A stretch of 64,000 bases of DNA, from positions 1 to 64,000 of the forward strand of contig CANLGL010000011.1 of NCBI GenBank assembly GCA_947490345.1, in the 5' to 3' direction. Both the position numbers and the translations under genes were made by a program. Under the pieces are notes generated by a model, which was given only the letters and a program-made list of their open reading frames with translations, was not told the DNA's origin and made no database searches. Position 1 is the first letter of the stretch. Each line of letters opens with the position of its first letter. Origin of the DNA: Deltaproteobacteria bacterium. Its GTDB lineage: Bacteria; Myxococcota_A; UBA796; SXON01. Shown here one piece after another: positions 33,211 through 44,632 of this stretch.

Positions 33211-34995
33211 CTATCGGCCGCCGGTGGAGGGGTCCCACAACGAGAGCACGTAGACCACGCCGTCATACGCCACGGCCGTGATGCCTCGCGCGGGCCAACT
33301 GTAGAAGGTCGACTCGCCGATGCGATTGGTCTGGCCGGGCTGCCCGAGCGTCGTGATCAGCTCGCCGGTCGCAACGGGCACGCCAAGGCCAGAGGCGGTC
33401 TTGACGGAGGACGGGTCGTTGATCCCGATCTCCACGACCTTTCCCTGGTGAACCACGACTTGCAGGTTGTGGGCGTACCAGAACTGCGAGACATCGACGG
33501 TGCCCTCGACCCCGGTCTCGTAGGTATCTTCGTAGTCGGAAGGGCCCAGCCCCGCGAGGACCGCTTCGGGCGCACCGGGGACGAGCGTGGTTGCGCCCAC
33601 CGTCAAGGTCTCCGCAGCGCCCACCGCCACTGCGGCCTTCTTCTTGGCGGCGGGCTTCGCCGCCAGCGCATCGAGGGCCGCCGACGCCTCCGCCGCCCAC
33701 TTGGGGTTTTCCGCGAGCGCGGTCCACGCCTCGACCGCCTTCTTCTTCATCTTCTTCTGCGTCCACGCCCGGGCCAGGTTCACCTTCGGCTCCGGCGCCT
33801 CCGGGAAGGCTTTGACCGCATCCTCCCAGTCCACCATTGCCGCCGCCAGCTTGCCTTCGACCGCGGCGAGGTTGCCGCGCGCGACGAGCAGCGGGACCGA
33901 CGTCGGACTCACGTCCAGACCCTGGTCGATGAAGCGCTTCGACGCCGCCAGGTCGCCCTCGCGTCGCGAAAGGATCGCCAGCAAGCCCAGCGTGACTGGA
34001 TCATCGGAGCCGAGCGCCATCGACTTGGCGAGGGCGTCGCGAGCGCGCTCCCGGAAGACGGTCGACGCGCTGCGGACGGCGATGCCCGAGTCACTGTGGA
34101 GCGGGATCAGATCGACCCACGGATCGGTCTTGTGCGCGGGGTCCTGGAAAAGCCACGCGGCGCCCAGGTTCGCCCAGCCCGCCTGGCTCTGGGGGAAGGC
34201 CGACAAAAACTCCTGAAACGCCGTCACCGCCTGCTCGTTGCGGCCCCCGAGCAACAGCCGCGTGCCCTCGTCGAAGCGGCCGGCAGCCTTCTTGAGTGCC
34301 TCGGTTCCCTTGCCCAGCTGCTCGATGCGGTCCGAGAACATCGGATGGGAGGCCCAGGCCAGGGTCAGCTTCGACTTTTCCCCGCCCGACGCCGCCTTGA
34401 GCACCTCCATCGTGCCGATGCCTCCCGACGACGGATACCCCGCCCGCACCAGGTACAACAGGCCATACAGGTCGGCCTCGAGTTCCAGTTGCCGGCTGTG
34501 TCCGGCCAACATCTGGTAGAGTTCGTCGGCGCGCGCGGCGGCCGTTGCGCGATCGGCGCCGGCCTGGGCACCCTGAAGCCCGGCGACCGACTTGGTCGCG
34601 GTCTGGAGGTTCGACTTGGCCGTCGAGTGGCGGAGCGTGACGTGTGACAGCTCGTGCGCGAGGACGAAGGCGAGCTGGTTGTCATCCACCTTTTCGAGCA
34701 GCCCCCGGTTCACGAACATGAACCCGCCGGGCAGCGCGCAGGCGTTGACCTCCATCGAGGCGAGCACCGTCACGTTGAACACCAGGTCCGGGCGGTCGCT
34801 GTTGGCGACGATGCGCCGGGTGATGCGCTCGACGCGGAGCTGCTGTTCAGGATTGTCCCAGGCGCCGACCAACCAACGACTCCCATCGACGTACGCCTTG
34901 CCGAGCGCGTACTCATCGGCGGTGGAGGACGCTTTGGTGGTGACAATGCCGTCGTAGGGACCGGCGAAGGCAAAGGTGAGGAAGAGGGCAAGCAT
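33211..34995 (-). CDS. M48-family metalloprotease with TPR-like region
   Basis: A 594-residue secreted protein (signal MLALFLTFAFAG). The zinc site is H114-E-L-S-H118 within LAHELSHVTLRH, with the third ligand Glu expected in the following LELEADLYGLLYL helix. VNACALPGGFMFVNRGLL is the family's substrate-cleft strand. This is the BepA/YfgC-like M48 form, whose helical C-terminal half is TPR-like and assists outer-membrane protein assembly or degradation. The last ~170 residues (after an Ala/Lys linker) are an extra beta-rich domain. A 46-base gap separates its start from the FG-GAP gene. Confidence 0.88.
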   Translation of the reverse strand: MLALFLTFAFAGPYDGIVTTKASSTADEYALGKAYVDGSRWLVGAWDNPEQQLRVERITRRIVANSDRPDLVFNVTVLASMEVNACALPGGFMFVNRGLLEKVDDNQLAFVLAHELSHVTLRHSTAKSNLQTATKSVAGLQGAQAGADRATAAARADELYQMLAGHSRQLELEADLYGLLYLVRAGYPSSGGIGTMEVLKAASGGEKSKLTLAWASHPMFSDRIEQLGKGTEALKKAAGRFDEGTRLLLGGRNEQAVTAFQEFLSAFPQSQAGWANLGAAWLFQDPAHKTDPWVDLIPLHSDSGIAVRSASTVFRERARDALAKSMALGSDDPVTLGLLAILSRREGDLAASKRFIDQGLDVSPTSVPLLVARGNLAAVEGKLAAAMVDWEDAVKAFPEAPEPKVNLARAWTQKKMKKKAVEAWTALAENPKWAAEASAALDALAAKPAAKKKAAVAVGAAETLTVGATTLVPGAPEAVLAGLGPSDYEDTYETGVEGTVDVSQFWYAHNLQVVVHQGKVVEIGINDPSSVKTASGLGVPVATGELITTLGQPGQTNRIGESTFYSWPARGITAVAYDGVVYVLSLWDPSTGGR

Positions 34996-35041
34996 AGGTC
35001 GATCTCAGCGCGAGGCGGGCAAGTAACCAACCCGGGCGCAG

Positions 35042-36601
35042 CTACATCCCGCCGAGCGCGGGCATCGGAGTGCCCGGCACTCCAATCCGGCGACGCGGGG
35101 CCACGGCATGCGCCTCGTAGACCGCCCCTTCCACGGTGACCACGCGAACCAGGTCGATCACGCTGGCCGTGCCGACCCCCACGTGAACCCGCGGGGCCGC
35201 GGAGGCGCCGTAGCCCTGGTCCGATGTCGCCCGACGACTCCACGTCCGACCGCCCGCGGAGACTTCGACCCGTGCCCCCTCCGGAGCGTCGACCGAAACC
35301 CAGCCGTTTGCGGTGCACCCGTCCGACAACAGCCATTGTGGGCGCCGCCGCACGTCCGACGCGAGCCAGTCCAGGATGCCGTCGCCGTTGACGTCGCGCG
35401 CGACAACGGAGCGCCAACTGCCCTCCGTGGGGAAGCCGACGGCCTCCCCGATGTCGGCGTAGTGTGCGTCAGTCCCCCGGCGCAGGACGCGTATCGGGCT
35501 CTCGTAGCGTGGCGCGTCATCCGGAAAGCTCGGGCCCCACCAGTCCCCCATCGGCAGGACGAAGTCGTCCCAGCCGTCGTTGTCGACGTCGGCAAAGGGG
35601 CTGTTTCCGCTCATTTCGAGTCCGAACCCCCCGTGGGCATCTGAAGCCTGGGCCACATCCACGAAGGTCCCGTCCGCGGCGCCCAGCAGCAGGGACTCCT
35701 GGTCGCCCCCGACGTACAGGTCGGCCCGTCCGTCCCCGTCAGCGTCGCCCGCGGTGACGGACATCGCGCTGCTGGCGAGGCCGCACGCACAGGTCGTGGT
35801 GCGGTCGGTCAGGCGGCCCTCCTCGACGCTGAGCAGGACGTTGCCACCGAACTCGGTGCCCATGTCGTTGGCGATGTAAATCTCGTCCAAGCCGTCGAGA
35901 TCGATGTCGATCGGGACGGCGTCGAATCCCCGGCGACCGTCGAGCGTGCTCGGTGTCGTCGGTCCCGGGACCAGCCCGTCGGGGCTACCCCAGAGTACCG
36001 TGCCGTTGGGAGCCGCCCCGTCCGGGCTCTGCGCCCCGACGATGAACACGTCCAGGGCGCGGTCGCCGTCGAGGTCTCCGAAGGTGAAGTCCTTGCGAAT
36101 TCCCCCTGCTCCGACGAGTCCGTCTGCCGGCGCCTCGCCCGGCTGGTGGGAACCGCTGGCATAGACGAGGTAGGGGAGGCCCGGTGTGGGGCCGCCGGCC
36201 AGCAGTACATCTCGCACCCCGTCACCGTCCATGTCGAAGAGGCCCATCGTCCCCGCCGGGGGCGCCGGTACGGGCGCGGCCAGGCCGTCCTCCCCCCCGA
36301 GGTAGAAGGAGTTGGTCCCCTGAAACCCGACCAACAGATCCAGCCAGCCGTCGCCGGTGACGTCGTCCAGGACCAGGAACCCGCCCTCCTCGTGCCCGCC
36401 GTCCGGCGTCGCGGACGCCTGGAGGCCGAAGTCCTCGCCGCCCTCGGCGAAGTGGATGGAGGCCGCCGGCGCGCGGCACGGCTGCTCGGGGCCGACTTCA
36501 AGCGCCAGTCCGGCGTCCACCGGCTCGCCAAGCCCGACACCGCCTACCAGACTGGCGCCGCAACCGCCGAGAATGGCACACACCACTGCGCGCATGGGCA
36601 T
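35042..36601 (-). CDS. FG-GAP/VCBS-repeat secreted protein
   Basis: A 519-residue protein from ATG 36601 (second ATG two codons later). The signal-like N-terminus contains LGGCG, then a beta-propeller of FG-GAP/VCBS repeats follows: VLDDVTGDGWLDLLVG, LFDMDGDGVRDVLLAGG, FGDLDGDRALDVFIVG, DIDLDGLDEIYIAND, AGDADGDGRADLYVGG, FADVDNDGWDDFVLP, and RDVNGDGILDWLASD. Each D-x-D-x-D/N-G-x-x-D loop binds Ca2+. The last ~90 residues resemble an ASPIC/UnbV C-terminal domain (SVDAPEGARVEVSAGG). It faces the GT-C-like gene with 39 bases between starts. Confidence 0.86.
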   Translation of the reverse strand: MPMRAVVCAILGGCGASLVGGVGLGEPVDAGLALEVGPEQPCRAPAASIHFAEGGEDFGLQASATPDGGHEEGGFLVLDDVTGDGWLDLLVGFQGTNSFYLGGEDGLAAPVPAPPAGTMGLFDMDGDGVRDVLLAGGPTPGLPYLVYASGSHQPGEAPADGLVGAGGIRKDFTFGDLDGDRALDVFIVGAQSPDGAAPNGTVLWGSPDGLVPGPTTPSTLDGRRGFDAVPIDIDLDGLDEIYIANDMGTEFGGNVLLSVEEGRLTDRTTTCACGLASSAMSVTAGDADGDGRADLYVGGDQESLLLGAADGTFVDVAQASDAHGGFGLEMSGNSPFADVDNDGWDDFVLPMGDWWGPSFPDDAPRYESPIRVLRRGTDAHYADIGEAVGFPTEGSWRSVVARDVNGDGILDWLASDVRRRPQWLLSDGCTANGWVSVDAPEGARVEVSAGGRTWSRRATSDQGYGASAAPRVHVGVGTASVIDLVRVVTVEGAVYEAHAVAPRRRIGVPGTPMPALGGM

Positions 36602-36640
36602 GGAGTATACACCCGCGCCGTCAGAACGATAGTCCCCGCC

Positions 36641-38428
36641 GTGCGCTGGACCCTCGCCGCCGTCGCCTTGGCCTTCGGTGGCGCCGCGCTGGTCATCGCG
36701 CCGGTGCTGGCGGCGCCGGGAAGCACCATCGTCTGCGGGTGGGTGCACCCCGATTGCCTCGGCAATCACTGGCTGCTGACGTGGGTGGCCGACCAACTCT
36801 CGCATGGGCGGAGCCTCGTCCACAACGATCGGTACTATTGGCCGGTGGGCGACTCGCCCTGGCTGGCCGGCAACGGGAGCGACGGCTTTTTGTACCTGCC
36901 TTGGCACCTGCTGCTGGGCTGGCCACGCGCCGCCGCCGCACACACTCTCACCATCCTTACGCTCAACGGCCTCGGCGCTTGGGCGCTGGCACGGGCCGCG
37001 GGGGCCTCTCCAGCGGCGGCGCTCACCGCCGCGCCAACGGCGGCAATGACGGTCTACGCCAGCTTCGAGCTCGGCGCGGGGCGCTTCTCCCAGGCCGACA
37101 TGGGTTTTTTGGCCTTCTTCCTGGCCAGCTGGCTGCGACTCTTGGATGCGCCGTCGATGCGGCGGTCGCTCATCAGTGCGCTCCTGCTTGCGGGGACCTC
37201 GGCACTCTACTGGTACTACGGGCTTTTCGCGGTGATCGCCGGCGCGGTGCTCCTGGCTTTCCGAGGGAAGGAGCTGCGAAGCTGGACGCTCTGGAAGCCG
37301 CTGCTGCTCTTCGCCGCGACGTTTTCGGCCGCGATCGGTCCGCTGTTGTGGGTTTTCCTCAGCAACTGGGCCTTGATCCCCGGCACCGGCGAGGCCGCGC
37401 TTTTCCCACACCCAGAGGCGACCGCCGATAGCTGTTGGCCGGGAATTCCCTTCGTCGCTGGGGCCGGACGTCACGCCGGACGCGCGCTTCCGCTCACGAC
37501 GGTCGCGCTGGCGTTCTTCCTGCTCGTCCGTCGCCGCGATCGCGTCACCATCGGGCTCGCAGCGCTAGGACTCGTCTTCGCCGCGCTCATGGCCGGCCCC
37601 CTGATTCCCCATGGCCCCTACGAGTGGCTCTACGGGCTGGCCGAGCCGCTCAAGCGCTTCTGGTGGCCCTATCGGCACGTCGTCGTGGTCAACTTCGTCT
37701 ACATCACGCTGGCGGCGCTGGCGGTGGATCATCTGCCGGTTGGACCGCGCGCCCGCACCGTGGCAAGCGTGGTCTTGGCGCTCTCGATCCCGCTGCAGCT
37801 CTCGCTGGGAAGGGCGCCCTACGGGGCACTGTTCTCCGAGGCGCACGTCCCAGTGGTGTTCTACCAGGAGGTCGGCGTGCTTCCGGGCACGGTGCTCATC
37901 GAGCCGCCGCTCACGCCGGACCTCGCCGCCTCGCAGGCGACGTTGATGTACCAACTCGACCACGGCAAGACGCTGCTGAACGGTCACGCGCTGTGGGTGC
38001 AGCGGGTCCGTCCCGCCGGCTGGGACACCTTCGTGGATGGCAACAGCTTCCTCGCCGCTTGTCGCCGTCTTGAGCGCGGTGAGCTCGATGGCCGCTTCGA
38101 GTTCGATGGGAACGATCTGACGGCGCTGTTCGACCAGGGCGTGCTGACCATCACCGTGAACCGGGAGTATTTTCCCGGGCGCTACAGCGAGCTGACCACC
38201 GCGTACGCGCGCGTGCTCGACGCCCTCTTCGGGGAAGCGGCCGTCAAAGGTCCGAAAGCGCAGGCCTGGGACATGGGGCGTTGGACGGGGGCCACCGAAG
38301 CGGAGTTCGAGCGCTTCGCCTGGCCGGACAAGCTCGATCACGGGGGGCCGACGCTCCCGGTGCGCGCGCCTTCGCCGCCGTCGGCGGCGTTCGCGATGCC
38401 GAATGGGCCGAATGGGCCAAAGAAGTAG
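36641..38428 (+). CDS. GT-C-like polytopic membrane protein
   Basis: A 595-residue membrane protein from GTG 36641 (VRWTLAAVALAF). About 11 hydrophobic helices occupy the first 400 residues, with conserved-looking HPDCLGNHWLLTWV and VHNDRYYWPVGDSPW in the first large loop and a soluble C-terminal domain (about 400-595). The layout resembles GT-C glycosyltransferases (GT39/GT87-like) acting on lipid-linked sugars; acidic residues in the first external loop are expected to be catalytic. No family can be named securely. An upstream in-frame extension (36146) runs over the FG-GAP gene on the other strand and is rejected. The C-terminal tail has repeated PNGPNG. Confidence 0.65.
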   Translation: MRWTLAAVALAFGGAALVIAPVLAAPGSTIVCGWVHPDCLGNHWLLTWVADQLSHGRSLVHNDRYYWPVGDSPWLAGNGSDGFLYLPWHLLLGWPRAAAAHTLTILTLNGLGAWALARAAGASPAAALTAAPTAAMTVYASFELGAGRFSQADMGFLAFFLASWLRLLDAPSMRRSLISALLLAGTSALYWYYGLFAVIAGAVLLAFRGKELRSWTLWKPLLLFAATFSAAIGPLLWVFLSNWALIPGTGEAALFPHPEATADSCWPGIPFVAGAGRHAGRALPLTTVALAFFLLVRRRDRVTIGLAALGLVFAALMAGPLIPHGPYEWLYGLAEPLKRFWWPYRHVVVVNFVYITLAALAVDHLPVGPRARTVASVVLALSIPLQLSLGRAPYGALFSEAHVPVVFYQEVGVLPGTVLIEPPLTPDLAASQATLMYQLDHGKTLLNGHALWVQRVRPAGWDTFVDGNSFLAACRRLERGELDGRFEFDGNDLTALFDQGVLTITVNREYFPGRYSELTTAYARVLDALFGEAAVKGPKAQAWDMGRWTGATEAEFERFAWPDKLDHGGPTLPVRAPSPPSAAFAMPNGPNGPKK

Positions 38429-38442
38429 GATACCGGAGCGGC

Positions 38443-38919
38443 GTGTGGTCCCTGCCGCTGCTCGCCTTCGCCTTCGGGGCCATGCCTACCGAGGCGGAGC
38501 TCTTCGCGGCGGTCCTCGGGCGCATCGACCTCGACGGGGACGGGAGCCTGTCGCGCGAAGAGTACGCCCGCGTCGATGCGGCCAACACCTTCGACACCAT
38601 CGATGCCGACCGTGACGCGGCGGTCACGGCGACCGAGCTGGGTGTGTGGGTGACCGTCACGCAGCCGCGGGCCGAAGACCGTGCGCCATCGCGGCTGGTG
38701 GCCGAGCCGGTGCCCGGCGTGGCGAACGGTCCGCCGCCAGTCGCGCCGCCGGCACCCCAGGCGAAGGCTTGGGCACGCGTCGCGCCGGCGCCGGCCCCCT
38801 CGCGCGTCTGGACGCGGGTGGCTGTCCTTGGCTCGATGAGCGCCGCTGCGGTGTTGGTCGCCTGGTTCATGTTCCGAGGCAGCGGCTCAGCGCGGACGGG
38901 GCGGCGGCGCTCCCGATAG
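38443..38919 (+). CDS. EF-hand protein with C-terminal transmembrane helix
   Basis: A 158-residue protein from GTG 38443 with GGAG 5-8 bases upstream. A signal peptide (WSLPLLAFAFGA) precedes two EF-hand loops, RIDLDGDGSLSREE (canonical D-x-D-x-D-G) and TIDADRDAAVTATE (second loop with R in place of a ligand). A Pro/Ala linker follows, then a C-terminal membrane helix (VAVLGSMSAAAVLVAWFMF). It starts 14 bases after the GT-C-like gene's stop. It may sense or bind Ca2+ at the surface. Confidence 0.78.
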   Translation: MWSLPLLAFAFGAMPTEAELFAAVLGRIDLDGDGSLSREEYARVDAANTFDTIDADRDAAVTATELGVWVTVTQPRAEDRAPSRLVAEPVPGVANGPPPVAPPAPQAKAWARVAPAPAPSRVWTRVAVLGSMSAAAVLVAWFMFRGSGSARTGRRRSR

Positions 38920-39087
38920 GGGCGGCCCTACCAAGCGCCGGACCAGGTCGGCCTCGATGGTGGCCGAGGGGTCGGGGCCCGGAAGCATCGGCGCAAGCGA
39001 GGTCACCGGGAGGCTCGCGCTCGGCGGAGGCTCGCGCGGAGGCTCGCTAACCGGGTCGCGACAGGACAGCAGTAGAAGGAACGTCAC
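38887..39087 (-). CDS. Small Pro-rich putative lipoprotein
   Basis: A 66-residue product from GTG 39087 begins VTFLLLLSCRDPVSEPPREP, a lipobox-like LLSC near the N-terminus followed by a Pro/Ser-rich tail. Its start overlaps the EF-hand lipoprotein stop by 4 bases and its 3' end overlaps the 3' end of the convergent EF-hand/TM gene by 33 bases. I recognise no family. The lipobox and coupling argue that it is real. Confidence 0.5.
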   Translation of the reverse strand: MTFLLLLSCRDPVSEPPREPPPSASLPVTSLAPMLPGPDPSATIEADLVRRLVGPPLSGAPPPRPR

Positions 39088-39578
39088 GGGAGCCCCTCGG
39101 GCCACACCCAGCCCTTGGCCTCCCACCGCGGCCGCAACTCCGCCAAGAGGGCCAGGCCCTCGGCAGAGTCCAGGCGCCCTCGCGCGACCGCGACGGCAAC
39201 GGCGTCGGGATCGAGCCCGGGATCGCCGACGTGCCGCAGCTCGTCGTTGAGCCACACGAGCACTTCCCATGCATCCCGCCCCCCACCCGTCGGTGCCGCC
39301 ACGACGCTGCCACGACGGAGCTCGGCCTCGGCCGAGATGCCGTCGAAGCTGGTTGGCTGTTGGGCGCGGACCAGGGCGGACAGCTCCGCGGCGGACAGCA
39401 CCCCATCGTGGTCGCGATCAGCGCTGCCGAACGGCGGCCCGTTCCACACGTGCGGATCGTACTCGGCGGCCCGCACGCGCCCGTCGCCGTCCGCGTCCAG
39501 GCGCGCCAGGTGCGGTGCCAGCGCTGCCGCCTCGGTCCAGCGCGGCGCGCACGCCAGGAGCGACCAGAGCGCGATCAC
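39084..39578 (-). CDS. EF-hand lipoprotein
   Basis: A 164-residue protein from GTG 39578, whose start overlaps the end of the sulfatase-fold gene by 4 bases. A short lipobox sequence (LWSLLACAP) precedes two EF-hand loops, RLDADGDGRVRAAEYD and SADRDHDGVLSAAELS, both with D-x-D/R-x-D-G. The C-terminal half is helical and not recognised. The gene is the second of a three-gene minus-strand unit (sulfatase-fold, EF-hand, small lipoprotein). Confidence 0.75.
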   Translation of the reverse strand: MIALWSLLACAPRWTEAAALAPHLARLDADGDGRVRAAEYDPHVWNGPPFGSADRDHDGVLSAAELSALVRAQQPTSFDGISAEAELRRGSVVAAPTGGGRDAWEVLVWLNDELRHVGDPGLDPDAVAVAVARGRLDSAEGLALLAELRPRWEAKGWVWPEGLP

Positions 39579-40918
39579 ATCCCCGCCAGGTGGCTGAGCA
39601 GCGCGGTGCGGAGCGGCTCGGGGTCGCCCGTGCCCACCCTCCGCAGGCTGACGCCGTCCAGCGGGGTTGCCGCCAGAAGCGCGGGCAGCCAGCGGTTGGA
39701 CACGCCCGCGCCCTCTGAGGTCAGGCGGCCGGCGTCGCCACGCGCACTCAAAAGCCGCAAGGCCCCCTCGCTCACCACCGCAGCGCGCGCATGGGCAGCG
39801 CCGCCGCGAAGCGCCGGAACCAAGGAGAACCCGTCGCCGTACAGGGCCTGCGGCACCTGTGCCAGCTCCAAGAGGGTCGGCGCGACGTCGACCAGCCCCA
39901 CTAGCTCCGTCACCCGGCGCCCCTGGACGCCGCCGGCGGGGCGCACCATCAGCGGAACCCGCGTGACCGCGTCGTCCAAGGACCCGCGGTGGCCGAACTG
40001 CCCGTTCTCGCCGAGCAGCTCGCCGTGGTCGGAGAGAACCACCACCGTCACCACGTCCAAGAGGCCTTGGTCCTCCAGCCCCGCCATGAACAGCCCGAAG
40101 CAGGCATCGGCCCACGCCACCGAGCCGTCGTACAATCGGGCCAGATGCGCCACGTCATCCGCCGAGAGCGGTGTGGCCGTCGGCGCCAGCTCCGGAAGTC
40201 GGCGCCCCCCCTCGAAGCGCGGCGCCGCCAGGCTCAACGCCTCGATCAGCCCCACATCATCGACGTGAACGCCACCAGCCACATGGCTGGTCCCGCCGGC
40301 TTCGCGCCCGATGCGGGCCCCCAGCCCCGGCTCGCGTGGGTCGGCGAAGGCGTACCCGAACGGACTCGGCTTGAGGTAACGGTCGTGGGCGTCGTAGCCG
40401 TGGACGAAGAGCAAGAAGGGGTCGGAGGAGGTGCGTGCGTCCAGCCACCGCAGCGCCAGCGCGCCCGTCTCGCGCAGCGAACCCCAGCTCGAGGTGTCGT
40501 CGTAGGTCCCAAAACCGCGGTCCAGCCCGAAGCCCCGCGACAAGTGCCCCCCGGCGACGAAGGCGGCCGTTTCCCATCCGGCGCTGGCCAACGTGCCGGC
40601 GAGCGTCGCGGCCCCCTTCGGCAGGCGGAAGTCTCCGTCAAGCGGGGCGATGCGGCCCGGCATCCGCCCGGTGAAAAGTGACGCGTGGCTGTAGACCGTC
40701 TCGTTGGATTGGGCGAAGGCCCGGTCGAAGACGACGGACTCACCGGCGAATCGATCCAGATTCGGCGTCAACGAGGCCTCGCTCGCGTACGCCCCGAGCC
40801 GGTCCGCACGGAGGGTGTCGAAGCTCACGACGATGATCCCGTGGGGCGCGGGGGCGCAGCCGAGCCCAAGAGAAAGCAACACCGCCAGCACGCGAGGACG
40901 ATCCCGGAGGGGCACCAT
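39575..40918 (-). CDS. Sulfatase-fold lipoprotein
   Basis: A 447-residue secreted protein from ATG 40918 (signal MVPLRDRPRVLAVLLSLGLGC, lipobox). IIVVSFDTLRADRLGAY is the first metal site; NETVYSHASLFTGRMP occupies the nucleophile region, with Ser in the C/S-x-P-x-R position but the context SHASL instead of the C-x-P-x-R motif; VVVLSDHGELLGENG is the second metal site with D-H-G. Sulfatases or phosphotransferases of this type are frequent in myxobacteria; modification of the Ser to formylglycine by a SUMF1-like enzyme is not certain. The gene is divergent from speA with 29 bases between starts. Confidence 0.82.
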   Translation of the reverse strand: MVPLRDRPRVLAVLLSLGLGCAPAPHGIIVVSFDTLRADRLGAYASEASLTPNLDRFAGESVVFDRAFAQSNETVYSHASLFTGRMPGRIAPLDGDFRLPKGAATLAGTLASAGWETAAFVAGGHLSRGFGLDRGFGTYDDTSSWGSLRETGALALRWLDARTSSDPFLLFVHGYDAHDRYLKPSPFGYAFADPREPGLGARIGREAGGTSHVAGGVHVDDVGLIEALSLAAPRFEGGRRLPELAPTATPLSADDVAHLARLYDGSVAWADACFGLFMAGLEDQGLLDVVTVVVLSDHGELLGENGQFGHRGSLDDAVTRVPLMVRPAGGVQGRRVTELVGLVDVAPTLLELAQVPQALYGDGFSLVPALRGGAAHARAAVVSEGALRLLSARGDAGRLTSEGAGVSNRWLPALLAATPLDGVSLRRVGTGDPEPLRTALLSHLAGM

Positions 40919-40947
40919 GATAACCGCGCGCACTCGGCGGGGCGGGC

Positions 40948-42846
<1,899 letters not shown>

Positions 42847-42847
42847 C

Positions 42848-44632
42848 ATGAGCTACGCCCCCTCTGAGACCTGGGACCTCGACGTCATCCTCCCCGGCGG
42901 CCCCGCCGGCGCCGCGTTCGAAGCGGAGTACGCCGCCCTCGAAGGGGCGCTCAAGGACCTCGTCGCTTCGGCGGAAGCGCTCCCGGCCATCCCGGATCCG
43001 GCGCGTCTGGCCGGGCTGCTCTTGGACCTCGAGCGCATCTCGCCCCGGGTGGACACGCTCTACGCGTTCATCGGCTGCCACGCCTCCGCCGCCAGCCGTG
43101 ACGAGAGCGCCATCCGCGCCGAAGCCCGCATGGCCGCGCTCGGCGGGCTCTCCGCGCGCTCCTGGGTCACGCCGCGAGACCGCGTGGCACGCATGCCCCA
43201 AGCCGCGTTCGACGCGCTCTTGGCCGAGCCGAGCATCGCGCATATGCGCAACATGCTCCTGAGCGATCGCGCCCAGGGGCGGCTGCGCCTGTCCGAGGCC
43301 GAAGAATCGTTGCTCGCGGGCCTCTCCCAGGACGGCATCGGCGCGTGGGGACACTTCTACGACGTCGAGTCTGGCGCGCTTTCCGTGACCATCGACCGCG
43401 GCAACGGTCCGGAGACCTTCTCGGCCGGGCAAGGCGAGCAGCTCATGTGGGACGCCGACCGCAGCGTGCGCCAGGCCGCGTACGTCGGCGTCCGCGCTGG
43501 CTGGTCGACGGCCGCCCGGCGCTGCGCCACCGCGCTGACGCACATCACCGGGCAGCGGGTCACGCTCAACGACCGCCGCGGCATCGACGAACTGGAAGAG
43601 CCGCTGGTGCAAAGTCGCATCGCTCGCACCACGCTCGACGCGATCATCGAAGCCTGTCGCGAGGCCCAGCCGGCGATGAAGCGCTACTTCCGCGCCAAAG
43701 CTGGGGCGTTGGGGCTCGAGAAGTTGGAGTGGCACGATCTCGCCGCACCCCTCGGCGAGTCCGGTCCCGGCATCACCTACGCCGCCGCCCAGGACGTCAT
43801 CGTGCGCGAGTTCGGCGCGTTCGCGCCCGGAATGGCGAGCTTCGCGGAGCGCGCGCTCAAGAATCGTTGGATCGAGGTCGAGGATCGGCCGGGCAAGCGT
43901 GCCGGCGGCTACTGCACCGAGGTCGCGGCGCGGCACGAAACGCGCATCTTCATGACCTGGTGCGCCAACGACAAGGCGCCCGCGACACTCGCCCACGAGC
44001 TCGGTCACGCCTTCCATGCGGAGGTCCTCTTCGGCAATCCGGTGTCCCAGCGGCGGCTGCCGATGACGTTGGCGGAGACGGCCTCCACGTTCGCGGAGGC
44101 GTTGGTGCGCGAGGCCACCCGAAGCGCGGCGACCACGCCCGCGGCTCGCCTGCGCATGCTCGACGGCTCCCTCCAGGACGCCGCCGCCTTCTTGTGCAAC
44201 ATCCCCGCCCGCTTCGAGCTGGAGCGCGAGCTGTACCGTCTCCGCCGCCAAGGCCCGCTCGAAGTCGACACCCTCTCCGCCGCCACCGCGCGGATCTTCG
44301 GCGAGTGGTACGGCGGCGAGCTCGCGACGGTGGATGACCTGTTCTGGGCGCGGAAGCTGCACTTCTATATTTCCGGCATGGCCTTCTACAACTACCCCTA
44401 CACCTTCGGCTACCTCTTCGCCGGCTTGGTGTACGAAGCGTTCAGGCCCCAGGGTCCCGCCGCCGAAGCGGCCTATCGTCGGCTCCTCGCGCGCACCGGA
44501 GACGACGACGCCGAGACCATCGCCCGCGAAGAGCTTGGCCTCGACCTGGGCGACGTCGCAACCTGGCGGCGCGCGGTGGCCGGGGTTTGGCGCGATGTGG
44601 ACGCGTTTGAGGGAGAGTTGAAGGCGGGCTAA
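42848..44632 (+). CDS. M3-family oligoendopeptidase
   Basis: A 594-residue cytoplasmic metalloprotease of the PepF/M3B family. The zinc site H383-E-L-G-H387 lies in ATLAHELGHAFHAE, with the third ligand Glu about 25-30 residues later in AETASTFAEALV. It hydrolyses short peptides. The gene begins one base after speA (TGACATG), so it is probably co-transcribed. Its stop (TAA 44630-44632) overlaps the stop of the convergent hypothetical gene by 4 bases. Confidence 0.93.
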   Translation: MSYAPSETWDLDVILPGGPAGAAFEAEYAALEGALKDLVASAEALPAIPDPARLAGLLLDLERISPRVDTLYAFIGCHASAASRDESAIRAEARMAALGGLSARSWVTPRDRVARMPQAAFDALLAEPSIAHMRNMLLSDRAQGRLRLSEAEESLLAGLSQDGIGAWGHFYDVESGALSVTIDRGNGPETFSAGQGEQLMWDADRSVRQAAYVGVRAGWSTAARRCATALTHITGQRVTLNDRRGIDELEEPLVQSRIARTTLDAIIEACREAQPAMKRYFRAKAGALGLEKLEWHDLAAPLGESGPGITYAAAQDVIVREFGAFAPGMASFAERALKNRWIEVEDRPGKRAGGYCTEVAARHETRIFMTWCANDKAPATLAHELGHAFHAEVLFGNPVSQRRLPMTLAETASTFAEALVREATRSAATTPAARLRMLDGSLQDAAAFLCNIPARFELERELYRLRRQGPLEVDTLSAATARIFGEWYGGELATVDDLFWARKLHFYISGMAFYNYPYTFGYLFAGLVYEAFRPQGPAAEAAYRRLLARTGDDDAETIAREELGLDLGDVATWRRAVAGVWRDVDAFEGELKAG

